Positions 1 through 11,593 are shown, numbered from the stretch's first letter. The stretch: 64,000 nt of DNA from Polytrichum commune (GCA_950295325.1 OX485806.1:37944001-38008000); one strand, 5' to 3'. The notes: a model not told the origin generated them from the sequence alone. Numbers and translations: made by a program.

Positions 1-1033
1 CGCCTCACTCTTCCGCCGGTCGGAGCCGGTTCTTGACTGGCCATCGCCATCTACCCCATCTCAGCTCCCTCGAAGTCCAACAGTCCTCACCCACCAAATA
101 TCCTCAAAGGATTAGCCGGAACACCTTTCACCCAGTAGACTTTGGGTGTGACCTCTAGTGCAAGGAGGGAGTATTTTGAGGCCACCAAACGGAGGACTGG
201 GAGGAGCAACCGGAAGAATACAAGGAAGGCGTGGGGAAGAAGGAGAAGAAGAAAGGGTTGGGCATGAGTTTTGGGTGGTTCCGAGGAGTGTGAGGGATTG
301 TGAGGTGTAGAGATCGACATTGGAGGCAGATTTGTTGCATTCAAGGTGGCATGCCGTGTAGGAGTTTTGCATACTGTGCGAAGGAGGGAAGGTTGGATAG
401 GGAGGTTGGGGTGATTTGATTTAGGAACAAAGGGAGCTTAATAGGTTTATTGTGCATTGACATTGTATTGTGATCAAGCATTTGTGAATGCTTGCATGAT
501 TAATAAGAAAGAAAAGGGTGTTATACACACCACTTCTCCCAATCTCTTCCTTGTTTGCACTTGTGACTTGCTAATTTGAATGTGGCTCACGAACCCTCAC
601 CCGGACTAGGACGCAATCGAAGGGTGAGGGGGATTTGTGCTCACAGTTGGGCACACTCAAATCTACAATAGTACCCATCAAGCATACCTGGAGTTGCACA
701 GGAAGGTAACAGAATGTGATGAAGTAAATGATGCCGCTCTGCCATGTAGGGATTAGGTCACGTTTTATTCTCTCCAATGCTTGTTGCACATTTTCTCATG
801 TACTCACAGAATTACAAATCCATCAAATATGCAAACTTCCAAAGCATCAAACCTTCCCCTAATAACTTTGCAATTGTAACAATTATAAGGGTCAAATCCT
901 CCACATGAACGAAGTGCCTAAATTGCACTTATCCTGTAATACCCAATTTTTGATTTTTCAAGGCAATAACGATGTTCAAGTGAGAAACAGACTATTTTTA
1001 GACTTACTAAGTGGAAGCCAGTAAGTATGAATA
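1..1033. other. No recognisable gene
   Basis: Nothing supportable is seen here. The short open frames on the minus strand at 87-372 are leucine, serine and proline rich and follow from a purine-rich stretch (about 160-280); they show no domain. The stretch could be the edge of a gene outside the window, but there is no homology signal for that. Confidence 0.5.
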
Positions 1034-3100
1034 GGTCAATAGTCTGGTAGAGCAGAAAAGTAACTGCCAAGGGCTATCGTCTGATTCTAAGAGGCTTCAG
1101 AGGGAAAGAGGCCATTGTCTGGTAAGGAGAAATGTGCTGTGGTTGTTTTTTGGGATATACATGTTAATTTTTTGGTGAATATAGCCTTTGGCAGTGCAGG
1201 GTAGAGGCTAGGCTGAGAGAGCCGAGAGAAAAAGAACTGTTGTTCTTCTTTGGAGTTTTCTGACATTACTTTCAGTAAATTATGCTTTTGTATGCTTCTG
1301 TTGAGAGCTTGATATTATCTGTAGTAACTCCAGGGGGCTTGTATTGGAATACTGGAATAGCATATTTGACTTTGCACTTGATTTTGTATGAGTATATCTA
1401 TACTAGGCAATATAATCAGGAAATGCGTATTTGTGTAATGGCAGTCCAGACTTTGTGTTGTATGTTCAGTCTATTGTCTTCTGGTTGTCAGTTGTTTATC
1501 TGTTATAGTTGCTCGCTGAATTGTTGTATTAGGTGAGTTATGAATAAAAGGGAAATTGCAGATATTTCAAGCAATTACAGTGGTTACATTTGCAGTCCAT
1601 TGTCTTGGAATTAATAGGGACTGAAATGAATCATTAATGTAGCATTTGACCTCGGTAATTGCCTTCTTTATGAATGAGATGAAAGTTATGTTAGACTGGT
1701 GTTTAATAATCTGGAAAGTAGGAGTAGTTCCGGATACAGAAAAAGGACAAGCTTGTAGTCTTAATTGCCTAAAGAGTTGCTAAAAGGAATATATGAGTTT
1801 TTCTGAGAGAGAACATGCTGCATATTATAATTATTGACTGAACTTATTGTTGGGTCGTATGGAATCCGTACCAGGCAATTGTCTGAGAGTAACGGAGATG
1901 GACACTAATATGCCTAGATATCAGTTTTAAGTCAAGGATTTAAAATTGCAGGTCATTGTCTGTGCGTCTATGGCCTTGTTATATTGAGAGTGTCTTCCTC
2001 GAATAGGTTACCTGTCTGGGAACAAAGAGGGGTCTGAAATTAATTATATTAATCGATATATTACCTTGAACTCATAGATGAGAATTAATGTTTCCCCGCA
2101 AACAGATTGGGAAATCAGAGAGTTGAACTTGTCGGTATGTCTGGGAGTTGGACTGAAGTCACGAAGAAGTCTATAGTCTGGATTGCACCGTTAGGAGTGA
2201 GAGTAAATCAGAGCATTATCCATATCGAAAATAAAGTGAGGAATCCTTGCTGTGGAAATCTGAATTACTGGAGTGGCTCGAAATGATGGTGTTTTAAAAT
2301 CTGGCTTATGATTTATGCAATCAAAACCTATAGGTGGAATATATCAGATTTATTACTAGGCAATTGTCTATGAGTCATCGAATTGTGGAGAATCAGGGTA
2401 GATACTTATAATATTGACGGATACGTACCTTAGGAGAATTAAGGTGGATGAGTTTATCAACTAGAGATATGGAGTTTAATTTACCTGGATAGGTCGCCTA
2501 TATAAGATTGGAGAGGAGTCGGTAGGTAGGAGGATTGATTCACCCTAGACATTGGAAATACATTTAATTATTAATGTCTCTTAACATGTAATCCAGTTAA
2601 TAGTCTTTATTGTTGCACGTAATGGATTGAGGTCATAACGAAGACAGGCTATTGTCATTGCAGTTTAAATGGAGAGACTGCCCCTACTAACTGTTTATGA
2701 AAGATGAATCGTCAACATGCAGAGGCTATGGTCTGTGAAGGGCTGATTAGGAGAGCGAAAGAGGCCAAAGGTCACGATACCTACGACCTTGGTAAGCTTT
2801 GAGGATTAAGTGAAATCTTAATTGAATTAAGGAACCTTTAGAACAGTCTCACTTCGATAACTGAATAATTTAAATTTAGTGAAAAACGATGTGGATGACG
2901 GCACCGCCCCTTTCGAGTTCAATTAAAAGGGTTTAATTAAATACCAGCTTATGGACAATATCAAAGTGCCCTTGACTTTGATAAGCAAGACTAAAATGGA
3001 TTACTTCTGCAAATGACTATGGTCGATGGCGAGCCCTATGATTTTGCACCGCACTTGGTCCAATTAAAACGAACTCACTGCCAGACCATTGCCTGGGAAA
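1034..3100 (+). repeat. Dispersed 12-14 bp motif, about 13 degenerate copies
   Basis: A motif close to RGGCWATTGTCTG recurs in the same orientation near 1034, 1071, 1109, 1467, 1591, 1873, 1949, 2169, 2358, 2595, 2646, 2722 and 3081. Spacing is irregular (about 40 to 360 bp). The sequence between copies is not obviously repeated. No coding region is supported. A very old, decayed tandem repeat is one explanation; transcribed spacer with a repeated site is another. Confidence 0.5.
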
Positions 3101-3385
3101 TTAGAGTGAGAAGAGAGACTGTCACTTTTGCATGCACTGTTATGGAGCGATCTTTTAGATGTTTTTACCCCTGCCCGTAAACTAATTGACACACCTAAAT
3201 GGAAATGAAGTGTTATAACCTGGTGTTTTACCTAATAAACCTTATCTAAGACACCTAGATGATATAGAAATCACCTTTTAAGTCTTCCCTGAGTGTTTCC
3301 CTGGGTTTTGTTTGTAACCAAAAAGCTAACTACATATCCTGTGACTAAAGTACAGTGGTTTACATCTAGTTATCACTCATCACAT

Positions 3386-4158
3386 ACTTGCATCACATTG
3401 CAACCAATGAACAAGAAGAACCGACCGCTAGTTACAGATGAGCCGGTTGAGTTTGAGAAACAACCAATTGAAGTTCAAGACATCAGGAAAAAATTACAAA
3501 TAGTCTCAAATTCAAAGTAAGAACTGAAAGATCACAACACGCAGACAGTGGGACTTGGCGACAGTAGGATTGGGAGCGATTGTAACCAAAATCCTTCCCG
3601 GACACTGATTGCAACAGACACAAAGATATTCAATTACTAACGTCATTTTGGGCACATTGAATCGGAAAACCATGTCGCCCTGAATCCACAATCCTAGCTG
3701 TAGGTGTTTCCATTCTAATCTTTATGATCAACCACCGGCTGCAAACATATACCATCAAATTGCATGACATTGCAATCAATGAACGGGAAGAACCGACCAC
3801 CAGTTACAGATGAGCCGGTTGACTTTGAGAAACAACCTATTGAAGTTCAAGACATCAGGAAAAAATTACAGATAGTCTTTGAGGAATATCTCAAATTCAT
3901 AGAGTAAGAACTGAAAGATTAACACACAGACAGTGGGACTTGGCGACACTAGGATTTTGACTGATTGTAACCAAAATCCTACCCGGACACTGATTGCAAC
4001 AGACACAAAGATATTCAATTACTAACGTCATTTTGGGCACATTGAATCGGAAAACCCTGTCGCCCTGAACCCACAATCCTACCCGACCATAAAGTTAGGA
4101 CTTAGTGTTTCCATTCTAATCTTTATGATCCATAACTAGCTGCAAGCATATACCATCA
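3386..4158 (+). repeat. Two tandem copies of an ACCGGTT-family repeat
   Basis: Unit 1 (about 3386-3757) and unit 2 (about 3758-4158) are direct repeats with a period near 372 bp. Both contain a segment reading roughly GAACCGACC, AGTTACAGATGAGCCGGTTGA and AAGTTCAAGACATCAGG, followed by GGACACTGATTGCAACAGAC. Both end in an AGCATATACCATCAAAT-like segment. Related copies lie at 34340-34590 (same strand) and 58370-58615 (opposite strand). A 75-codon open frame at 3293-3520 covers the repeat and is not believed to be a gene. Confidence 0.8.
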
Positions 4159-4159
4159 A

Positions 4160-5040
4160 ATAACTACGAATTACATAAAATCATGGACTCTGAAAATTAA
4201 CATTCTCGACTTGGAGTCCATAACTAAAAGCAACGCGTGCATTCCTGATCATATGAAGATCAAAAAACCAGGTAGGCATGTAACTTACATTGCATAAGTA
4301 ACTGCATCTGTAATCGTCGCTTCCCCAAAACAAATCCAACCTGCACAAAAACCCTCTTCAATGAGTTCTGAAGCAAAGCGTTGTATACGTGACATCTCAG
4401 ACACAGTCGGATTCTCTTGGATATGAAAGTTTCATAAAGAGTAAGCCTGTTGTTGCTTCAGTTTGAATTCTGAATTGGACTTGTACCTTTTACCCCATCA
4501 GGAATCATAGTGACATTATATTCTAGCGCTTGGTCGTTACACTTGGAACGCAGTAGTTGAAAGTGCCCACAATAGGGCCACAAACTTGTATTGAAATCTT
4601 CCTAGACCCTCTTCCAGATGGCTTAATTCCTACTATAAATTCTAGTGTTCTAGGCCTACAGATTCTTCTCAAGAAAGGACTTCTCACAGAGCAATTAGTA
4701 GAACAATTCAGCATTCTTTTCCATAATTCCAGACTTGTCCATCAACTCAAATAAGCAATCATGTCCATAAGCTCACATATGCAATCGCGTCCAAAATTTG
4801 TCACAGACTGAAGGAGAAGTGTAGTTGGGATTATCTCAACCTCCCTAATACTGGATGAAATGAAAGAGATATGTACCTGGATCAGATCCTTTGGGAGCAG
4901 TAGCACAAATTTGCTGATTCGGGCAACCATCGCAAGCGCTGGCTATGTCGGTCTTAGGGATTGCCCTCGACTCTCAAGCCGCGTAAGGAAGACCAGCACT
5001 GCTCGAGCAGTGGATCGCCGCACCGAGCACTGAGCACCGA
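4160..5040. other. No recognisable gene
   Basis: Opposing short open frames occur at 4523-4754 but show no family motif, no codon bias and no splice context. I see nothing supportable in this stretch. Confidence 0.4.
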
Positions 5041-5047
5041 CTACCGA

Positions 5048-5151
5048 GCACCGAGCACCGCACCGAGGACTGGGGATCAAGCACCGAGCACCGCACCGAG
5101 GACTGAGGACCAAGCACCGAGCACCGCACCGAGGACCGAGCACCAAGCACC
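5048..5151 (+). repeat. GC-rich tandem repeat, about 33-bp unit, three copies
   Basis: Three consecutive units begin ACCGAGCACCGCACCGAGGA and end in GGATCAAGC, GGACCAAGC or GCACCAAGC. The array abuts the outer edge of the left GC-rich inverted-repeat arm. It gives long open frames on both strands (4943-5312) that are artefacts of the repeat. Confidence 0.85.
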
Positions 5152-5345
5152 GCTAGGGTGTACCAAAAGGGCCATGTCTTGACAGCCCTTGGTCGAGCAC
5201 AGGCCACCCGTGGTCGAGACCGGGTCACCCGTGGTCGAGCCCGGGGTACCTGTGCTCCGGGGTAATGCCCTTGAGAGCGAAAATATGCGACCTGCCCGCT
5301 CCGATTTATCATCCGTTCAATTTTTTTTCATTCGTTATAGAAGCC
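5152..5345 (+). repeat. Left arm of a roughly 190-bp GC-rich inverted repeat
   Basis: The reverse complement of this segment matches 7705-7900 nearly base for base. Shared landmarks are GGTACACCCTA at the outer edge, the GGTCGAGCAC / CCGGGGTACCTGTGCTCC block, CCTTGAGAGCG, and ATAACGAATGAAAAAAA at the inner edge. The two arms are separated by about 2.36 kb holding SKI3-like exon remains. This looks like the terminal inverted repeat of a DNA element, but I cannot find a convincing target-site duplication. Confidence 0.85.
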
Positions 5346-6143
5346 GCTCGGCTGCCGCACTCGTCTTGGCGGCGCAGGGCAGATCGCAAGAAAATGTGGT
5401 GTGAGAAGGCGTTGCACTTTGATGACACATGTGTGATTGGGTAAGCTGTTACATGGACAGGTGAGAGAATTGAGAGATACAATTGCATGAATTTGCTCCT
5501 TAATGCTTGAATCTTTCTGCAGGTGGCAGTTAATTATTGGCAGAGATTCAACTTGAAGAAAGTTCATACAACAGTGCCAAAGACTCCGTGAAGGTGCCAT
5601 CTGTAGAGAAGCCTCTCAGCATTCTCCCAAAGCATATTGGGCATGGCGTCGTCTTGGTTTCATTTAGGTGCTCAAAATTTTCTGAAGCTTTAAAGAGACA
5701 CAAAGTTCTTTTGATGTTGCCAATCTTGTATGATTTTGGTGTTATTGAAGAGGGAGAGTTATTCTATGGATCTTCCTGTAACCTCTGTGTCAGATATCAA
5801 ACTGTTCTGTTGAATCCCTAATTTGTAATTACCAAGTAAGGTTTATCTCAGTTTGTTTTAGCTTGTAGACACTTGTATGTCAAGACTCCAATACACCTTA
5901 CACATGGAATCAAATTTGCAAGTTTGACGTCCCACACTACATTGGGTGTTTATCTGGTTCTTCCTGATATTTAGAAATGTTTGTGGAGTCTCCATACACT
6001 TCATATATAGATAATCATGGCTGAGCATGCATTTTGTGCTCTCTGATCTGCTAAGATGACTTGAATTCTTCTTACTTGAACTTATAGTTTGATCAGCATA
6101 GAAAGATATAACTACAGATGTAGCTAGATACAGTTGCTATTAT
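5346..6143 (+). other. Spacer between repeat arm and SKI3 fragment
   Basis: A 94-codon open frame (5537-5821) follows a good splice acceptor (ttctgcag, ending 5521), so it could be an exon remnant. I do not recognise the sequence. The rest is AT-rich and intron-like. Confidence 0.3.
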
Positions 6144-6903
6144 GTTTGGCTCAACACCAGAGTGGAATTTGATAAGCGGACTTTGGGTTTTTGGAAAGGT
6201 ACAAGCCAAGCAGTGGTCAGAGTCGGTGGCAAACTTACAACATGCACTGCGAGGCTATTCGTCAGATGGATGTTCATGGGAGGTAGTATTTCATAAACTC
6301 ATTTAATGAAGTACCCTGCATCAAACATATCTCATCTTTAAATATGGATACTTCTCATCGTGTATTAATATTTTAAACTTGTATTCGTGGAATGTGTTTG
6401 TAGGCACTGGGACTGGCTTATCAACACCTTGGTATGCTCACTGATGCTCTGAAGGTATGAACTCTATCTTGGAGCTACCCTTGGTTTTGATACTCTAACG
6501 AACTTTGTCTCAGAGACATTTTCTGGTTGCAGGCTTATGATAGAGTAGTAACTCTTGGAGATACATCTCCGGTCTTTGCTTACTACAAAGTGGTGCCATA
6601 CTCTTGGAACTTGCATCTTACGAACAGGTTTGAAATCTCTCTTATGATCTTGAAAAAGTAGTTTTTCCTACTGAACATGTAGACAACCTACAATCTACTA
6701 TTTTTCCTACAAAGCAACCAGCAAGTTGCGTTGCTGACAATGTCCAATATGCCATGTATACATGCTATTACCATCTTTCGTAGTGCAATCAAAAAAGTTC
6801 CAGAACACATTGTTGCACAGTGTGGACTTGCATCTGCACTCCTAGGTCGCGCTCGTGAGTGTGCAAGCATAGGTGCTTGTGCTTGGGCTGCAACTCTTCT
6901 AGT
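6144..6903 (+). pseudogene. Fragment of a SKI3 (TTC37-like) tetratricopeptide gene, frameshifted
   Basis: SKI3 is the TPR scaffold of the cytoplasmic Ski complex, which feeds RNA to the exosome. Four exon-like blocks are in order: 6144-6282 (PEWNLISGLWVFG, then LQHALRGYSSDG), 6404-6454 (ALGLAYQHLGMLTDALK), 6533-6627 (AYDRVVTLGDTSP) and about 6713-6903 (VPEHIVAQCGLASALLG). GT-AG borders are kept between the first three. Block 3 has 95 bases instead of 96: the frame is lost near 6580-6582 by a one-base deletion, after which the +1 frame reads SGAILLELASYEQ. Only a few TPRs of a protein of over 1000 residues are present, so this is a captured or truncated copy. It lies between the GC-rich inverted-repeat arms. 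The family call rests on remembered plant SKI3 motifs. Confidence 0.75.
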
Positions 6904-7268
6904 GGTATGCTTTCTGGGATGTGCAATTTGAGGCCATTAAGTATGTTGAAGTGTGCAATGTGAAGCTGGGACAATTGTATGCATATTGTAGTTTGCCTTT
7001 AGCCGCAGTGCACCAAGAACTGTGCTAAAATACCCAAGAATCAAACTAACCTGGTGAGGTAGGTCAGATATGAAACCAACTGTATCGCTTAGCAGTATTT
7101 TTTGCCTGCAATTGCAAGAGGTGACAATCAGTTTCTTAGTCCACTTTTGTCTGCTACCACCCAAGTGTCCAAAAATTTTAATAAATCAAAGCCGTTGATC
7201 AAATGCTCTGATATTAGGTATACCAAGTGTAGTAACTTACTGCCCAACAATTTCTGTCTGGTGGGCAG

Positions 7269-7442
7269 AGTTCAAATCACGAGTTAGATCCGAGTTCTCA
7301 TATTGGAGCTCATATTGAGTATGATATTCATCATGCAATGCACGGAGCTCTTGGCAAATCGAGGGAAATTAGCGATGCCTACAGTCCCTCATCATGTAGT
7401 AATCGGGAATTGGAAGAATTTACAGAAGTGATGGTTTCTTGA
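7269..7442 (+). pseudogene. Possible captured 3'-terminal exon, family unknown
   Basis: After an AG acceptor at 7267-7268 an open frame of 57 codons runs to TGA at 7440-7442. It reads SSNHELDPSSHIG near the start, ALGKSREISDAYSPSSC in the middle and ELEEFTEVMVS at the end. It has the look of the acidic, serine-rich tail exon of a plant protein. I do not recognise the family. It shares the inverted-repeat-bounded segment with the SKI3-like fragment, so it could be a second captured piece or the end of a chimeric transcript. Confidence 0.35.
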
Positions 7443-7704
7443 TGTTGTATCAGCAGATAGCATCATAGTGTAATGTGGAAAGAAATTAACGTGTAATCAG
7501 CTCCCCTCTTGTCAAGTGGAGCTTTGTGAGGGCAACGGAGAGGATGTCAAAAGCAGAGCCCAACACCCCACCACCGCAGTACGAGTACAGAAAGAAAGTG
7601 AGTTGGCAGCCTGACACAGTAGACAACGAACTCCTGCAGAAGAAAAAGTTTCCTTCATACCTAGTCATATCAATATGATTCAGAATGGCACTAACCCAAA
7701 TACT

Positions 7705-7900
7705 AACTCTATAACGAATGAAAAAAAGATTGAATGGATGATACATCAGAGCGGGCAGGTCACAAATTTTCGCTCTCAAGGGCATTACCCCGGAGCACAG
7801 GTACCCCGGGCTCGACCACGGGTGACCCGGCCTCGACCGCGGGTGGCCTGTGCTTTTGCACGGCTATCAAGACATGGCCCTTTTGGTACACCCTACTATG
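7705..7900 (-). repeat. Right arm of the roughly 190-bp GC-rich inverted repeat
   Basis: Inverted partner of 5152-5345 (see that entry). At its outer edge it runs without a gap into the next inverted repeat (7900-7987), so the two arm pairs are abutted. The open frames here (7675-8015 on the plus strand, 7760-8008 on the minus strand) come from the repeat and are not genes. Confidence 0.85.
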
Positions 7901-7987
7901 GAATGCCAAAAGGGCCATATTTTGTAAAACAGGGTACCCCGGGGAAGATGCCCGGTGCCCCGGGAAAGATTCCCTATACTCTGAGCT
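7900..7987 (+). repeat. Left arm of the GC-rich inverted repeat flanking plastid DNA
   Basis: It contains GGAATGCCAAAAGGGCCATA, TTTTGTAAAACA, GGGTACCCCGGGG and GGGAAAGATTCCCTATA. The reverse complement is found at 9120-9195 with one internal length difference (an extra CCCGGTGCC block here). The arms lie at the two edges of the AT-rich plastid-like segment. Confidence 0.85.
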
Positions 7988-7994
7988 CGACCCA

Positions 7995-8170
7995 GAAGGT
8001 TTAACCATTTTCTAAATATTCCTTAGTCAGTTAGTAAATTTTACTGATTTTACGAAATGCTATAGTGGTTCCAAATTTTGTTTAAATTTGGAAGTAATTC
8101 GTTGGAATTATACATTTTCTTTGTATAACTGGATTGTTCCAGTTGTTTTATTTAAGTAACTAACCCGCAC
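7995..8170 (-). other. 5' end of the atpF group II intron, truncated
   Basis: On the minus strand the bases after the atpF exon start with GTGCGGGTTAG, matching the GUGYG 5' consensus of group II introns and resembling the known plastid atpF intron start. The intron is cut off after about 175 bp by the repeat arm, so domains V and VI and exon 2 are absent and it cannot be spliced in cis. Confidence 0.65.
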
Positions 8171-8315
8171 ACACTCCCTTTATGAAGTAAACTATTAAGC
8201 TAAGCACTACACTTAAATTAATTAAATTTGTTTCTAAAAGGTTTGTATTTAAGCCAAAATTTCCAACAAGAGGCCAATAACCTGAAGAAATAACTAAACT
8301 AATAATATTTTTCAT
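8171..8315 (-). CDS. atpF: Plastid ATP synthase subunit b (AtpF), exon 1 only
   Basis: AtpF is the membrane-anchored peripheral-stalk subunit (CFo-I) of the chloroplast ATP synthase. ATG is at 8315-8313. The exon is 145 bases, the length I recall for exon 1 in land plants, with no frame break. It reads [15 protein letters not shown], then [20 protein letters not shown], then FIKGV. The SGYWP and NTN..ETN..NLSVVL pattern is the family's N-terminus. A single base of the next codon remains before the group II intron. The gene is incomplete because exon 2 is missing. The sequence differs noticeably from the usual land-plant form, which points to an AT-rich plastid of a bryophyte or streptophyte alga, or to drift after transfer. 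Confidence 0.8.
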
Positions 8316-8526
8316 ACTCTCTCCTATCAATAGGTTATCAAAGTTTTACAGAGTCTTTTTTACTTAAAGTCACTTATTTTTAGACATAAACTAATTTAGT
8401 TTAAGTCTATTTTTTTTTCAAATACAATTAGAAAATACTTTATTTGTTTTATTTTCTGCTATACAAAAGTCACAAAGATTTTTTTACCTAGAGTAGCAAG
8501 AGAGTAATTTTTTTAATTTAATTTAA

Positions 8527-8582
8527 TTATTAGTTTCTCTAAAAAATAAGTTATATAACTTATTTTTTAGAGAAACTAATAA
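8527..8582 (-). terminator. Perfect 56-bp palindrome behind atpH
   Basis: The segment is a perfect inverted repeat centred at 8554/8555 with 28-base arms and no loop sequence (arms start TTATTAGTTTCTCT). It starts 38 bp after the atpH stop codon and lies before the atpF start. This is the position of the 3' stem-loops that stabilise plastid mRNAs and set their 3' ends. The perfect pairing suggests little decay since it functioned in a plastid. Confidence 0.8.
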
Positions 8583-8620
8583 CTCAATTAAAAAGTATGA
8601 CACTTTTAAAATATCCAAAT

Positions 8621-8968
<348 letters not shown>

Positions 8969-8970
8969 TC

Positions 8971-9010
8971 AAAATGTCTCTTTAAAAAGTGATAGTATCA
9001 CTTTAAAATA
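8971..9010. repeat. Short hairpin upstream of atpH
   Basis: AAAGTGATA and GTATCACTTT form a small inverted repeat (about 8982-9007) roughly 120 bp before the atpH start. It could be a 5' leader hairpin of the plastid transcript. The rest of 8867-9117 is AT-rich with no coding signal. Confidence 0.4.
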
Positions 9011-9119
9011 AAAAATAAAAAATATCTAACTAAAATGTAAAATTATTTTAAAAATTAAGCCTTTTTAAAATTGAATAATGTAATTTCAATTTTTTTGTTA
9101 ATTACTAAAAAAATTCTTA

Positions 9120-9195
9120 TTATACCTCGGGGTACAGGGAATCTTTCCCGGGGTACCATGTTTTACAAAATATGGCCCTTTTGGCATTCCATAGG
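9120..9195 (-). repeat. Right arm of the inverted repeat flanking plastid DNA
   Basis: Inverted partner of 7900-7987: GGGAATCTTTCCCGGGG, GGTACC, TGTTTTACAAAATATGGCCC and TTTTGGCATTCCATA. A further GC-rich stretch (to about 9290) follows that is not part of the left arm. Confidence 0.85.
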
Positions 9196-9199
9196 CGGG

Positions 9200-9700
9200 C
9201 AGTGAGGCGCAGGTCCCTCACTGTCCCGCCCTTAGAGGCGAGGGTTGCCCGGTGAGCATCGGACCCAAGGGGCAGCCTTAGGGGAAGAAAAAAAATTCTT
9301 CTTTCCCTTTGCTTTTTTTCCTTGTAGTTCTCCCCTCTCAACCATCCTACTTTAACATCGGAAGCTTATCACATTCCTTGGATTGTGTAAGTTATAATTT
9401 GCGTTTTCGCCTTCTTCATTGTCATGTCCTCTTCCTATAAACTAGGCAAAGGGGCAAGTTTATGGGCACAAACCTCATTTTTTGCCCGGGCTGCCCAAAG
9501 GTCGTCGGACTGGTAGGGGCAGCCCGAAAAAAAAATTGAACTTTCCCCCCTTTTTCCTGCTTGTCTTCTTCTTCATTCTTCTTTGCTAACTTCACCTTGG
9601 ACAACTCCAACCTTGCAAAGGTTAATGAAGTTTGTAAGTGCATTCTTACCCCTTTCATTGGCAACAAGAGACATTGCGGAGGGAGACGAGCTCTTCACTT
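9200..9700. other. Repeat-rich spacer, no gene
   Basis: Two loosely similar blocks (about 9240-9320 and 9480-9560) share a GGGGCAGCC segment followed by a run of A and a CTTTCCC stretch, so this is probably a degenerate direct repeat. The minus-strand open frames at 9120-9341 and 9422-9667 are low-complexity, lysine/arginine rich, and not convincing genes. Confidence 0.4.
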
Positions 9701-10250
9701 ATTATCCAGTGAATTGAATATTTTTGGTTGATGCCATTGTGGCCCAGCTCCATTGCTCCATCTCGTATAGTTTAGCGAGACTGTAGCACCCACAGACCGT
9801 GCATGTGAGAAACCCCCATTGAAACCAAGTGTAGTCATTGGATTTAACGATCTGCATACGGATGACAAACTGTAGTCATTGTTTTTAACTCCATGATTAG
9901 AAGTTGTGATCACATATGGACAAGTACATGTTGACATGGGGTTTTGCAAATTTTGAAGTGGAAATGTGGAGCCTGCTCTGGAGGTGTACATATATACTAA
10001 CACAAATAATGCAATGTGGATGTCTGTTGTAATGTTTGAAGTCTGAAATTGTGTATGAATGTGAAGAAGAATGCGAAGACGATGTCCGCCGCAGGCAGTT
10101 GCGGGAGGATTCGCAGAGTAGTGTAAGAGAAGATGAAGATTTTGAGGTCGTGAGAATGGTAACGGAGTGTCTCGCAAGGTACAACAACTGTACTAAAAGT
10201 AATGGTGGAATCAACAATGATGAAGATGCCCCTGGCACAGGGGGGGGGGT

Positions 10251-11477
10251 GTGTTGGGGGAGGAGGACCTCACGAATGTCCTACGTGAATCAAAAATTCC
10301 GTTATACGAGGGTGCCCGGACAACGCGTTTAGTAGCAGTACTGCTTCTTCTAAATTGTTTCACGGTGTTTGGGGTCTCGAATGCATGTGCAGATGAAATT
10401 CTAAAGGTAGTCAGTGAACTTCTTCCAACTGGTAACAATCTACCAAAGTCGCACTACGAAGGGAAGAAGTTCTTACATTTGTTGGGGCTCTCGTACGACT
10501 CCATCCATGCTTGTAGAAATGGATGTTGTCTCTTCCGTAAACAATTGGCAGATGCATTGTACTACCCTAAATGCAAGCAAATGCGGTACACATCGGAGAA
10601 CAACAAAAGGGTTGTGAAGGTCCTAAGGCACTTCCCATTGATACCCCGCTTGCAGCGCATGTTTCGTTGTGCCCGCCTTGCGCAATTAAGCAAATGGCAT
10701 GTAACAAGAAAGGGTTTGCAAGGGAACATTGAGTGTGTCCCTGACTCAAAAGCATGGAAACACATAGATGTTATGTATCCTGAGTTTGGATCTTCGAAGA
10801 GAAATATACGACTTGGAATGGCCCTAGATGGTGTGAGCCCATTCTCCAACCAATCATTGAGCCACTCCACTTGGCCGGTGGTGCTTTTGAATTACAACCT
10901 GCCACCCTGGTTGGTCACCAAACGTTTTTTCTTGATGTTGGTTCTTTTAATTCCCGGAAAAGAGAGTGTGACATCGAAAATAATAGATGTGTACCTAGTG
11001 CCCCTCATTGAGGAGTTCCAGGAGTTGTGGGGTGGTGTCGATGCCGTCGATGTATCCGATGAAAATGAAAACCGCAATTTCATCCTTAAGGCCATTTTGA
11101 TGTGGTGCATTCACGATTACTCAACGTATGGTCTTGTCTCTAGACAAGTAACAAAGGGATACAGAGGATGCACGGAATGTGGCCCCACTGTAACAACACG
11201 CCGATCTGTAGTGCTTGGGAAAAATCTATACTTGGGACATCGGAGGTACTTGAATTGGAATCATCCATACCGAAGACTGCGGAGGGCATTTGATGGCACA
11301 GAAGAGAGGAGAGCACCACCTTGCCCTTTAACCGGTCGGGACATAATGCGACATGCTCATGGAAGGGAAAGGTGGCTAAATGCCTCAAAGGACAACAAAC
11401 CAAGAGGTGAGAACGATTCAGTACACCAGACATGAGTGAAGAGGTTGTTTGCCCTATATACTCTCCCGTGTTGGCAG
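10251..11477 (+). pseudogene. CACTA TNP2-type transposase, N-terminal and core part
   Basis: TNP2-like transposases cut and move CACTA elements. This block shows LPKSHYEGKKFL then GLSYDSIHAC (10430-10520), LDGVSPFSNQSLSHSTWPVV (about 10826-10885), LNYNLPPWL, LIPGKE, IDVYLVPLIEEFQELW and ILMWCIHDYSTYGLVS then GYRGCTECG, all family landmarks. HRRYLNWNHPYRR and PPCPLTGRDI follow. It ends in-frame with KRLFALYTLPCW at a likely donor (11478). Two breaks are visible. A run of ten or more G at about 10238-10247 separates it from an acidic upstream frame (10036-10250) and marks a probable frameshift. A lone TGA at 11433-11435 interrupts the core just before KRLFALYTLPCW. Confidence 0.9.
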
Positions 11478-11593
11478 GTCAGTGTGAGGTACTCTATGCA
11501 CAACTCCTGCAGTGTATGAAAAAACTACTAGTTGTAGACACTGCATGGATTTGTGATGACTACATGTTTTTATGATGACTGTCAGTAGTCATC

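Noticed and set aside
4943..5312. Overlapping open frames on both strands
   Set aside because: They arise from the GC-rich tandem repeat and inverted-repeat arm; composition is repetitive and no domain is present.
8010..8315. A frameshift in atpF exon 1
   Set aside because: On recount the T run has four bases, and the exon is open for all 145 bases at the family's length.
9695..10177. 160-codon minus-strand frame
   Set aside because: Antisense to the CACTA 5' region, serine/threonine rich and without motifs.
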